Positions 9,980 to 22,345 of a stretch of DNA of 64,000 nt are shown piece by piece. A program made the translations under genes and the position numbers. The notes under the pieces are model-generated. The model did not search any database, was not told the DNA's origin, and worked only from the letters and a program-made list of their open reading frames with translations. Position 1 is the first letter of the stretch. Each line of letters opens with the position of its first letter. This DNA comes from Hetaerina americana (taxonomy: Eukaryota; Arthropoda; Insecta; Odonata; Calopterygidae), in assembly GCA_022747635.1 (NCBI GenBank), contig JAKTNV010000002.1, positions 109,786,369-109,850,368 on the forward strand, given 5' to 3'.

Positions 9980-12271
9980 AACGATAACTTAAGTCCATGC
10001 ACAATATGAAAATTAATTATTCACAAAGGCGTTCGCAATATTAACAGCGGTGTAAGTAGATGCCCATTGCCAATTTGGGCGGCTGCTCATGGGAAGGGAG
10101 GACGAGGCAAAAGGACGCAACTTTTATTTTACGCCTGTCGGTCAGTGATTACATCACGAATTCCCTTGAGGAACCAATGCACACACATGGAGAAACACAC
10201 CACTTGATGCAGCCCCAAATAAATTTCCGAAGGCTGCATCACCGACAACACGTCTACTATGAGGGGTGTCAGTGCGCCACTAAGAGCTTCCCCGCAACCA
10301 TTTATTAGGTAGGTGGTATTCACGACATTAGGCTAACCACTTCGGTCAAGAAGCAATCAAGTCAACTTTCGCATGGTATAATGGTGCTAAAAGCCCTTGG
10401 GCATTGCGCACGATTAACAGAGGGGAAATAGTAAATTAATTTAACCAAACAGGCGGCATAATTATTTTCTTTTAAACGCGTTAAATTAAAACCTAAAAAT
10501 TCATCCATTACAGAGAATCATGAAAATGTCTACAGGAGAAAAATAACGCAGTTCGTCGAAGGCCCTCATTAAAATGGTCCCACAATACATGACAAAAATT
10601 AACGAGTCCAATGGACACATTAATAGGTTAGACCATAATAGATGCGCCGCGCACTTACGCTGGGCAATTGGCGAGCCAACATGACTTCAGTCAGCTAGGT
10701 GCGCCTTAGAAACAACGGGACGTCCCTCCGACCGAAGCACGGTAAAAATAACAACACTAAAAACAACACGAAGGTACATCAAAACAACATGTTGTTCCAG
10801 ACTTTAGTTTCACGGCTTCATTAGCAATCTTGATAAAACTAATAATTTTTCTATCAAAGCCTTCATATCGCAACGTTGTTAAAACAACAAAGGAACAAAA
10901 TCCACGACGATACAACTAAAAATCTGTCAATAGACACGATTATTCGAACGAGGAGTGAGCAAAAAAAACTATTCACAATGGAAACAGTGGCAAATACGAA
11001 GTTGGAAATAATCCAACGGCCGAAAAAAACGGGACTGAAGGGCGAAGAGGACGGAATTTGTGCGAAGAAGACACGAGGTGGAGTCGACGAGGGGAGAGCC
11101 ACAAGTGGATGGCGGAGAGCGAATGGAAGGCAAGACTCGCACTCGGCACCACACAAAGGCAGGACCACTTGCATTTGCCATTTTACTTTCCCTCGATGCA
11201 TCACGAAAAAATAAACATTCGATGAAAAAGAAGCATACTTAGAAATATGTCGAACGAAAGAGTGGATCCACTCGCCAATCTCCTCAATAGTCTCCATATG
11301 ACGTCTCCTATCTCTCTCAAATGCTGCACCTCCGAAATGCGAATGAAGCGTCGACCAAAATCAGCAAGGCACCTCTGAAGACAGCCCCCAACATTCCCAC
11401 CATCGACAGATATTTATCAATCACCCTTAATCGTAATTTACCCACTTTCCCATCAAACGAAAAAGTGCATTTAGAGTACTGCTTTCGTGAGTGATTAAAA
11501 AAAACGCATATAAATTTAAATATCGAGGATTTAATTAATATTAGACCCAAGTTGGGGAGTATTTTTTTTGTAACCTCGACAAAAACTGTTCGAACGCTTT
11601 GAAAAATATCAGGTGCACGTATTTTTCAATATTTCATTAAGCGCTTTCTAAAGAGATGCATACAATAAAATTGAACAGTTTTTAATAAGCGGAAAACTCG
11701 AGATGGTGAGAACATGCCCCGATGCAGCGAGGCACCTCCTCCACCTATTAATCGCTTGCTCAGTTCAAAGGCTAAGGATGTAAGAGCGTGTACCCCCCCC
11801 CCCCCATCAACTGCGTAAGGAATATGGAATACTCATCCCTGTCGCGGTATGTCCATCGATTCAATAATATGTCAAAGTGTTGGTTCATATCTTCTCAGAA
11901 CATCAGTTCCATACAAGAGAAATAAGTCGCAAATACTACAGTGTTCCTCAAGACGATCCATTACATGAAACTGTCGCATTCAAAGGTAGGCAAGTACTGA
12001 AAATTTGTATCAGAATAATGAACCGTTTATTCGCTCGACGACACGATACTGGAAAATCTTTTGAAAAATTCGTTCACAAAAACATTTATTTTGCCGCACA
12101 TACAAAAGGTAGAAAATTGGCAGCACTTCGGATTACTTCGCAATCCACTCGAAATTTCATTCCCTGGAAACCGCAGTGCCATCCAGTTTTTCCGTGATGA
12201 ATTGAGATCTTTGCGCCACACTCGCAAATATCAAATGTAAAAGCACAGCTTCCTCGTTCTTCTTTGGTGGT
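9980..12271. other. no recognisable gene
   Basis: About 2.3 kb of CpG-rich DNA. Contains a poly-C run at about 11793-11804. The minus-strand frame 10863-11297 (144 codons) is hydrophobic and unlike any family I know. No splice-linked exon set is visible. Confidence 0.35.
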
Positions 12272-12400
12272 CAATGCAACAATTTCAGTGTAAAAATCAT
12301 TCGCCTTTCTGAAATTGTTGCATTGAAATGTACATAGGCGGATGACTCCGTTAAAAGTTAACGTTGCGGCATCTCCTGCAGTTTCTTTGGAATTTGCCAA
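12272..12400 (-). mobile_element. deleted copy of inverted-repeat SINE family B
   Basis: On the minus strand it reads the family-B head (AAAGAAACTGCAGGAGATGC ... CTTTTAACGGAGTCATCCGC ... CATTTCAATGCAACAATTTC) and then passes straight to the right-hand inverted end (GAATGATTTTTACACTGAAA...). The tRNA-like interior seen at 40898 and 52143 is lost, leaving the two inverted ends back to back. Confidence 0.75.
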
Positions 12401-14363
12401 GGAATTCTTTGGTGTTGATTTTCATGATATGTGCACACAGGGTAACTACACACGAAAACCAGGTTGCAAGGCTTTGGGAGTTTGTCTATTTCGACGTCCT
12501 GGAACACACAAATACGATCCCTCTTTATAAAAGCGTTTACTAATAAAATCGGGGAAAAAAAGATGTGATGTAACATGATTAATCATTATTCTATTACTTT
12601 GCAATTTAGAACAGGAGGATTTACATTGCCATTGAACTATCCCATGCAGATCTATGCAACGAGGCTACTTACTTTCTCAAACTATCAAATGGATTTAAGC
12701 GATTGCAATCGAACGCATTGGATTCGGTTTGAATTAATTACACTTTGCATTTGGATAATTCTTTAAAATTAACGATTTAAACCTTTCATAACTTCGAAAA
12801 TACGATATGTAGAGATATTTTTGTTGTAGATCGTTTGATAATCATTAATGGGTGCCAGTGTTGAGAGTAATATCGTCATTGGCATCGTAGAGTTGTTAAA
12901 TTTAACTTACAGGTCTCACCTGTAGGTCACTCGGTGGATGGAGTATGCCCAATTCTGCCTTACCTGAACGTGCAAATGATCATTTGCTCACGAAATACAT
13001 GTTTTATTTGGTAATTTATATTTCTCCATTATCGAAAACTTATCGGAGTATTTTGAAGACTGACATAACGATACTTTTCTCAAGCTTTGGCCAGAACGAG
13101 ACTACTGCCACAGAAACTAGCCAACCATCGGAGTTTCACGCCGGAGAGCAAAAAGGAAATGGGAGATCAATCTAGATCGAGAGTCTAGTCTACGTCTGAT
13201 CTAGCCACAGCCTAATCTAAGATAAAACCGCAAACATTACTCTGAACATTTTTCCACCACGTTTTAAGCATTTATAAAATGAATAAGCAAAACATTTCTC
13301 AACACCCCGGATGTTAAACGCACATTTACACACCGTGGACAACTGGATGGTGAAAGGAGCGTTACGCGCGAAAATTATTTCTTACGCGATGTGGAACGCA
13401 CGATCATTCATCCGATGACCTACCGGTTTTCCGAGATATCCAAATGATTTAATGTGGCCCTATCCTTCAAGAGTAAAAAATCGAAGCGCAGTTAACTGTC
13501 AGATTTCAACAGAAAAAAAACAGAAGTCAACAGTAAACATTACTACAGATAGCGCAACCATTGCTTAAGAACTTAACACGGGAAAATATGATCGCGATCA
13601 TATTCCAAAGTTTCGCACGCATTTTAGAAGAAAGTAGAATTAAATGAATTATAAATTAATGTTTCCAAAAGTAATAGGTCGGTAGAAGAAACGGAATCAA
13701 ATCCAGCCGGTCGATCAAACATGAGATTAAGCATCCTGGTTCTCAAAAAATCGTCCAGAGGACGTCACAGTCTTCTAAAAGAATACATTGATAAAACTAC
13801 GCATCTCCAAGGCCAGCGCCGAGGTCTTTTTATCTTAGTTTTACGTCACTCGAACGTCGTTCAATCCTTGGGCCTTCGTGACTCAGGTAGACGTCGCAGG
13901 CGTCATTGCGACAGCCTCCAAGCGAGCTTTCATTTCGACTCGTATTTCTAAGAAAACCATCAAGAACCGCAGCCATTAAAAAATGGCAACATCGTACTAA
14001 TTGATCACAACAATATGCCAAGAACACATCCCGAGAACAAAGAGGGTAGGGTCATCAAAAGAATTTATCTGAGATAGCTCATGAAAAATCCAATACTATC
14101 TCTGGCGCTTAAAACTTTCTTTTGATCAAGCACAATTACCAATTTGATGATAAAACTCCGCTCGTTCCAACCAGCCACAAATCAATTGCTGCCAGGGCAT
14201 GTATTTGCGGCAGAGTACTGGTCATTGAAAATGACTAAGAAATTCATTGTTGATTGTTTCTGCGTCTGCATTGAGCCCACACTCGGTATATTCTCAACAT
14301 TCATTCAAGCACACCTCTCCCAAGCGACAAGTTTTCACACTTAGGACTTTTAAGTCGAACGTC
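12401..14363. other. no recognisable gene
   Basis: CpG-rich DNA (about 20 CpG in 13201-13800 by hand count). No motif-bearing frame. Confidence 0.35.
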
Positions 14364-14645
14364 ATGATTGCGTGGGCTAATGGCGGCGGTGATGGAACAT
14401 TCGGCCACTCGCCGAAGGGCCCCGGGTTCGATTACGATTGCAACTTATGGAAACAACCAGTTGAACCCTAACTATGACTTTCACGGCACCAGAACCTGTG
14501 GGGTACTGGAAGGGCACGGAGAAAAAAACCGGTCTTCCTACCCTGAATATACGAATTCCTCACGCAATTGGGTTTCTTAGTCGGTTCTAAGTCCAAGCCA
14601 AACCTCTCAACCAGCCTTTAGGCCGAAGACAGGATTTTTCACCCA
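14364..14645 (+). mobile_element. degenerate SINE related to family A
   Basis: Keeps a B-box-like CCGGGTTCGATTACG and a tail region resembling family A (TTCCTACCCTGAATATACGA, TTAGTCGGTTCTAAGTCCAA), but with many substitutions. An older copy or a diverged subfamily. Confidence 0.5.
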
Positions 14646-17600
14646 ATGAAACGATAATTGCGGAATTTAACAAACGGTCGCGATATTCAAATAAAACAAA
14701 TATGTTTTCTAAACGGTCTAATCCGAAGGACCACTCAATTAGTCAAAAGAGGATTAGAATTAACTCCACAATAATCACCACAATGTGAGAAATTGGACAA
14801 ATGGGTACACTCGTCATTCCCCATGTTCGTCCTCGCCTCCTTTGCCTGGCATTCGAATATGAGACGAGTGAATTGGGATGGCGGTGTCTAGGTGCATTAA
14901 CCAGAGTTGAAATTTAATTGAAACGTGATGAAGAAGAATGTGAATGAGTTGGTGCTGCTATTACTGCGAGATTAATATGGCACACGCCCGATAGATCGAG
15001 AGTTAGATAGATAGATAGTGCGAGAAAATTACTGCGCCCCACGTTCACTCGAAAACGAACGTTTTATTTTTTCTCTAATGAATTACTAATCTAGGTAAAC
15101 CACAAAATATCTACTACTCTTATAAATGATTAAGAAGAAATCCAAAACATTATCACATCGAAGCCCACAAATATTCTTACAAAAGGAATTGCAGCATGGG
15201 CATGAAATGAGCCTAAAATATAAACAACAAAAGGTTGATTGGCTATCACATTCCAAACTAATTGTAAAAATTTCCGCTTCCAAATGAACAGGAAGCTAAG
15301 ATTATTAACTGGAAGATTCTGCAGTTGTTTTCCCGATTTAGGCAAGTTCCCCCGGGGCATGAAGAGAAATGTTCCTACTACACAGAATGTATATTTTGAA
15401 GCGAACTTGGCAAATGCCACCCACCAGTGGAGCCACAGGCGATTCCGGAACTTCAAGACTAGCACCAACGTTGTATTATGAATTATGCTCTAGTATTTCC
15501 CACAGTCCTCGCATAAAGGCGGGTGGCATAATAAATTCGTTCTTTTCCGCACAAAAAATCACCTTTATTTTCAAACTTTCACGACATCCAGGGCACTTGA
15601 AATTTTAACGTCACAGAATATTCAAAATATTCCCGCTACTTGTTGCCCCAATGAATGTTTAATATTGTTTGTGCAACGATAATGACCACGAAACGCACAA
15701 GCCAAGACACGCATCGTGCTGCGTTCTTCAAGCGTCCCAACCAATATCGATAAAATTTCATGCAACTTCCTTCAACGAAGAGTCAAAGGCCAACGCGGTT
15801 ACTCATACCATATGCATACAACTTCGCTAAAATCGCTTTGGGTCGAGATGATGAGGCCGGTGTATACGGTGGGGCTGAGGCGACGGCTATGTGCATAAGT
15901 GAAACTGCTTGGGGCAACCAAATTAAGGTCACCATTTAACTTGTATCTCGAAAACCCAATAAAACCGACCGTAGAGAGCAGATGGCCAACTGAGTTAAAG
16001 AGATGCGAGTCTTTCTATGATTTCCAGTAATCAAATTCAAGTAAAAATTTACACAGAATCCATAGACGGCAATCTTATCATTCCAGAGGAAAGTGATTTT
16101 TCCCCGAATTGAAATGCGTAAAACACAACACGATTTCAAATTGAATGTTTCGATGTGAATCACTATCGACCTGAACTTCTGAAGTGATCACCAAAAATGT
16201 TTTCATCTGTGCTGCTGCTTCGAGCGACATTCCCTAGTCGCCGAGCCTCACGGCTAGGGGTAAAGCTGGACGTGATGAGCCCGGGTCAGGAAAAATGTAA
16301 CAAAAAAAACAAATAGCTCGCGCTCAGCCTGGCCCGTCGTTTTTCATTCAAAATAACGAACGGCCCCACGTCACTAAAGCTTGATCCTCCGCCAAAATGA
16401 CAAATACGTGCATTTAAAAGCCGACAGAACATTTAGGTACCAAATAACATACACCATATTAAAACCAATTATAAGACCGCATAACGATAACTTACGAGAT
16501 ATTAATAAAAAAAGTAGAAAAAACTACACATTTCACAAGAATGAATGCGATAACGACTGTCTCAAAATGAAAATCAGGGTTCAACTTTCTTCAATTGAGC
16601 TCCTAAGGTATGGAATGTTTCAGGAAAAACCAGCCCCATCGTATGCATAATTTTAATGCACTCGCATGTGACTGACTAATCAAGTTCAACCAAATTTTAT
16701 TTCTTGGTCAAATAATGGAATGACGCACTCAAAAAGGTTATTTGCGTATTTAAGGCTATGGCTTCTGAACATTTGTTTCTAAAGATTGAAAAGCAGAAAA
16801 AAAAATCTTTCATATGGACAGAGTTGGGAGCCTGATTCAAAATAAATAACTACTCACTTTACCACATTTTCAACCGCCTTAAAACATTTGCCAAGTGCAA
16901 TAAACTACAATTTCTAGGCAGATTATTGATAATATAAGATTAAATATACACTAGCATAAGTTAACACTAGGATGTAATCACACAAAATATTTAAAATTTA
17001 TGTTGGGTTTATTAACATTGAAATTAAGTGGAGAAAATATTTCCACAGCATATAAATATAATTAAACGACAATCAAGTAGGAACAACTTTCTAGACGTAA
17101 AAGCAAAAAAATTACATCAATGAATACCGGGGAAAATAACTACTTATTTGCGAAATATAGCTTTAATCCATTGTGTGCTAATATTCAGAGATGGCTTCCC
17201 AACACCTATTTGTTTTATCTCAGAAATCCATAGCATACATTTTGGATCTTTACTTCACATATCCACAGGTGTGACTATAATTAAAACTTCATTTCATAAA
17301 ACTGCTAGGTAATGAAAAGTTCCCCCCCGGTCACATATTAATAATCAACAACATATGCTACGTATTAGCAGACCTACATGTCATTGAATGAAAATTCCTA
17401 TAATGAAATTAAAACGGACACAACACAGAAAAACGAACATCAAAAGCTGAAGTATATTCAAATTCAGATGGAGCTAAACCGAATGTTACCAAAAACAAAT
17501 TAGCTCGTGCGTAAATATGGGGATCTAATTAACGCCAGTGAAAAATCCTAAATGAGCATCTTAGGTTAAAATTAGAAACCATAGAGACGCTGAGGACATG

Positions 17601-19200
17601 GTGTAAACGCTTAAATAGCTTAAGTCTAAACGATGAAGGATACAAATGAGCCCCTTTTGTAAGTGTAAGCATTAATTATGTTGGGCGTATGCTTTGTAAG
17701 AGATAATGGCTTCAGTACGATTGTCCACGTCTCCTCGTAGCCCAAGTATTCTGTATACTTAAAAGAAAGACCTCTGCGATTACTTCGGTAAATATTTGAG
17801 CAGAACAACATATGAACGTTGACCCCATAAGCTATCAAAGAAATCCGGAATGGCAAACTGGAAAAACGCCCGACCTGTTGACATTACTATGACGATACCA
17901 CCGAAAAATAATAAAGTACTGATGCAAATTAAAACAATGATTAAAAATCAGATTCACAAGATTATTCTATTACCAGCACACAACTACTAATGCAAATCCT
18001 CATAAATGGGTAAGAGAGACAGCCATTCAATATCGCGTGTCAAGTATACGTTGCTAAGAATCTAAACAAAATCACTGAAATGACCTCCGAGCCGGCGACC
18101 TTAAGGAAACCATCTTATGTTGTGCAAAACTGGTAACATTATGATAGGTTACGTCCCACATACGCCAATGATAAACTTTAGAACAAGAGCAAAATGACTT
18201 TAATAACATTAAAAATGCCATAATTGTAAATCGCACAACTTATATTCCACCATAACTTAAGTGAAACAAAATTTAAACGATATAAGGTCACATAAACTAA
18301 ATTCTGGGATAACTTTTGTGCCTTTCGAAAAAGATTGGTTAATATAATGACGCATCGATTTCTTTCCTATAACTCGCCAAATCACTTGCATCCACCAAAT
18401 ATATACAAAGTACTTCTTATTTATGAATTAACACACCGCATAGAGGCATTATTTAAAAAACCAAGCCAATATATGAAAAACACTGCACAAATGTTTCTGA
18501 GATTGCAAGCCCTACCCAAGAGTAATTCGTAAGAGCTAGACTCAACTACACAGAGCATTAAACACTATTCAAATAATAATATGAAGGCAACTTACCACAA
18601 TATCCCTACACATTGAATACGGATTGAACGGGAGTAGCCGCAAATCTGCGAAATAAAGATAATTACTCCGACGTCTCAATCGGAACAGAGCACCTCTGAC
18701 AACTGAGACAAAATGGCCGAGGAGGAAATGACGTTCAGATATGTTTTTTCCTATAAGTAATCTCATTGGTCCATAATATCAATAAAAAAAACAATTATGT
18801 TTCGTCTGCTAAGGAAGTTAAAGATGTGATTCATAGATAATAGCAAGATATATTATTTTAACGTCAAGTAAATTAAAACTTCTCGATATAAATTACCTAT
18901 TTCATTATTCAGATCAATTTATATATTTTCTGAGCGCCAAAACTACTTTGAAACACGAAGTGCAGGTTTTCTGCCTGTTGATTGTACCATTGAAAGTTAT
19001 TGTTGAACACTCAATTTGTTCATGTAGTAAATATATTTGAACGGAATGCATTATGATACGCAAGATTCAATACGCTCAATATAAAAATGCGCCCTAAAAG
19101 CATACATTTGTGTAATTATGGAATCATTGCACGCGCATTGAATTCCAATCATTTCACTGGGTGTTATGGAAAAAACTGCAATCTGCTTGCTCTCAGTGCC
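14646..19200. other. no recognisable gene; CpG-rich
   Basis: About 4.5 kb without a gene I can support. A GATA tetranucleotide run lies at about 14998-15018. An imperfect hairpin (CCCTAG...CTAGGG) lies at about 16232-16260. CpG density stays high (roughly 20 per 600 bp) up to about 19.2 kb. Confidence 0.35.
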
Positions 19201-22050
19201 TAGATGTCATTGAAACATTTTTGATCCGTACAAGATGATGGCTTACCCCCCATGTGATTGTATGGTGTTATCAAACTGAGGACACTGCATTTCTTCAATT
19301 TGAATAAGGCCATCACACTTCTTGGGCCTGGCACAGTGGACATTGCTCCCTTGCATTACTTTTGATATAACTTAAGCAAAAGGACGGGGAAAAATTGTCA
19401 CTGATATAACCTTTAACTTGTGTTCAAGTGCCTGCTTCAATTGTCAATGTATAACTAAAAACGTTATTTGGCTCATGGATTTTATTCTATATATACCAAC
19501 CCAGATGCATATCAACAGAAATATGTGCTTAGGGAGCTCACTGTAAACAATTAAGAGACTTTGTGTGTGTTTTAAGAGGTTATCCCAAGTGGAGTATAGC
19601 CTTTTACTCGAGTAAAAGTGGACTCACATAGGCGACTCAACTCGGATTCGTTTCTTCTAACATTATAAATACATATTTTAGAATATCAATTTGGTGAGAA
19701 AATTTACCAAATTACCACAGTTGTGCAGCAAAATTGCTAAAATGTCTGCCTGTGGGGTATAGCTATTGGGACAGAAAACAATTTCTAGACAAAAGGCTTA
19801 TCAATAAAATGTCACAAACCAATTTAAATTGGCCGAAGAAGTAGCTCCCGCTTGAACCTTGATGAAATGAAGATAAAATTGGGCCTCAAATATTTTCCTT
19901 TCATCCATCCGTAATACAAGCCCCTACATGCAGCAAACATCTCATCTGTAGCTACCTTATCTTAAATGAATAGCTGCAAACCTATGCTTGACCTTTTCCC
20001 TAAGATTAAATTAAAAACATGACATTACTAGCAAACCAAAACATTCAATTTAATTTCCCTGGTGCTGTTATCAGTGTGAGTGATTGGTTATCTGTCCCAA
20101 AAAAACTGACCCAGTTACCTAGTTCCTTCGCAATTCACCAGTTATCACCTAAGACGCTATAAATCACCTTATGCAATCTGTATATGGACACAAACTCAAT
20201 GAAACAATCTAGATGGTAACAGTGCTTGCTGATTAATCCAAAGTTCAGTGACTTATTTCTGCCTTGGGTATAATGTTGTGCATCACTAACTAGGTATCCT
20301 TGAGTTATCCTTAGAGGCATGCCGAAAAAATTGCATCATCGTCAAGCAAATATACAATAAAGATCAGAAAGGAGAAAAAAAATCCAGTTCAATAATGGTA
20401 CATCAGGATAAGTATTCCTGGGTATTACCAATAAAACTATTACTAAATATGAGTGCATCGCAATTATATCCAAATTCCTTGATACAGTTCAACATGCTGC
20501 TTATGATGTTGCAGCACTGAATTTGTTCATAAATACTTCTGGTAGGATGAGTAAAATACAGAAAATATATCCGTGGTAGACTCTTTATCATTTCTCCGAG
20601 GTGCATAATATCAGAAGAAAATATTTGGTTTTTGGCCCTTCTTTATACAGTTAGAAAAAATTTTTAAAAATCAATAAAATTGCATAATGCATGTTGTATT
20701 GATATTTGAGGGAATATATATTGAAATTCAAAGGTCTCCAAAATCAGTTTTGCATCTACTCAACCATCTTTAAGATATTATGTTACATATACATGCTGGA
20801 AACCAGTCACATTCACATTTAATCAAGAAAACTTCTGAATGATGGAAAGTGCAACATTACCAAGGATGCAAGCAAATGCAAAAACCCAAAATATAAATCT
20901 AATAATCAATTTTAAAACTGATTCCAAAGCTTCCAAGTCAAATCGTATTTTATTTATTTATATGGATCATGGCTCTGTTCACAAAATGAGAAATATATGT
21001 GGTACGAGGTATGTCAATCAAAGTCAAAGTAGTTCACATAATCACGCTCATTAGATAGATAAATTACTGCTAGGCCATTGGTGTATCTTCGAGTGTCAGG
21101 AGGATTGAATATAGTTTGAGTATTCCATTTATCCCAAAATATATTTGCCCTTGAGTCAAATATAATTCAAGGAATAAAAAACAAGCATAATTTAATCTTG
21201 TAATTCACAATGGAAATTAATAAGGAGCAAGAAAAATTAAATAGCTTATTGAATAAACATACATGTTTTGAAAGGAGTTTTAGTGAAAGATTAAACTTCA
21301 AATGGACTGTTCTCAGTAAAGCAGAGCCACTTAATTTTTTACAGGTAATATGGTGAATTAAAATTGGTTAGCTGAGAGATTCAGTTAACTAATTATGCAT
21401 GAAGTGAGTGTAAAAAATACACATTTTGATTGGCTTGAAGAAACTAAAAAATTTCCTGGGAAATACTCTGAAATATAAGCGGTAATTCTCAAGGTCTTTC
21501 ACTTTCTCAGCTCTGTACCTAATGTCCTTCAATGGAGTGTCATTGTATGTTTTGAAATTAAAAATTATATTGCTCCTGCTACTATAAACCCTGGGAAAAT
21601 GATGTTATTTGAAGAAACCACCATTAAAATCATACAGCTGTGCTCAATGAAACTTCAATGATACCACTAGGTTCAATCAGCATATGCTAGTACCCTAAAT
21701 GTTTTCAACACATTTGGTGAGTCACTAGTTAAAAAATCACTGATTTTTCATAGTTTATCCCAAAATATAAAAATTAAGTCCCTTAAACTAAAGGCATGTT
21801 CACAATAATCACCAATATTGATTGAGTAAAAATATTTTAATGGTCAGAATTCTTTCTACTAGCCATAAATACAGTCTTGTAAGGTCTTGAAAACCTCCTC
21901 TTATATCACCACATTCAAATCAAATGTGTGAGAAGAATGCAACATGACCAGTAGTCTATCACACCCAAGAGATAATGCATATCTTATCAAATGCTTGTTC
22001 AGTTAAATTCAAAAACTAATTCATGGAAAATAAATAACTATGAAACTTCA
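19201..22050. other. CpG-poor flank, no recognisable gene
   Basis: CpG falls from about 20 per 600 bp to 7, then to 1-4 per 600 bp. AT-rich, only short frames. It may be intergenic or a distal part of the OATP transcription unit on the minus strand; the sequence does not decide. Confidence 0.35.
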
Positions 22051-22334
22051 GTGGGTTGCCGTAGTTCTGGGCTAGAGTGTTAGACTACTGAGCGGAGGGC
22101 CCAGGTTTGATTCCCAGGCAAGCCTCTCTGGGTGGCTGCAGCTCCACCCAAGCTAAAGTGATTATTCGGGTACCAAATCTTCCTGGGAAACCATACCCGG
22201 CACAGGGAAAGGAACTGGCCCCCCTACCCTGATGTGTGAATTTCACACGCCGTATAGGGCTTAGTACTGGGTGAACTCTATCATCACCTACCAAACCAAC
22301 CTTAGGGTTGAATACTGTGTTTATGGTTTTTTTT
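22051..22334 (+). mobile_element. tRNA-derived SINE, family A, with perfect target-site duplication
   Basis: Full family-A layout: tRNA-like head with a B-box-like region (AGGTTTGATTCCCAGG), the CTTCCTGGGAAACC block, the TGTGAATTTCACACGCCG hairpin, the ACCAACCTTAGGGTT segment and a TTATGG(T)n tail. An 11-bp direct repeat ATGAAACTTCA flanks it exactly (22040-22050 and 22335-22345), so this copy moved by target-primed retroposition and is fairly young. Confidence 0.93.
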
Positions 22335-22345
22335 ATGAAACTTCA

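Noticed and set aside
10863..11297. 144-codon minus-strand frame with hydrophobic stretches
   Set aside because: No family pattern, no plausible start context, and an equally open frame lies on the opposite strand.
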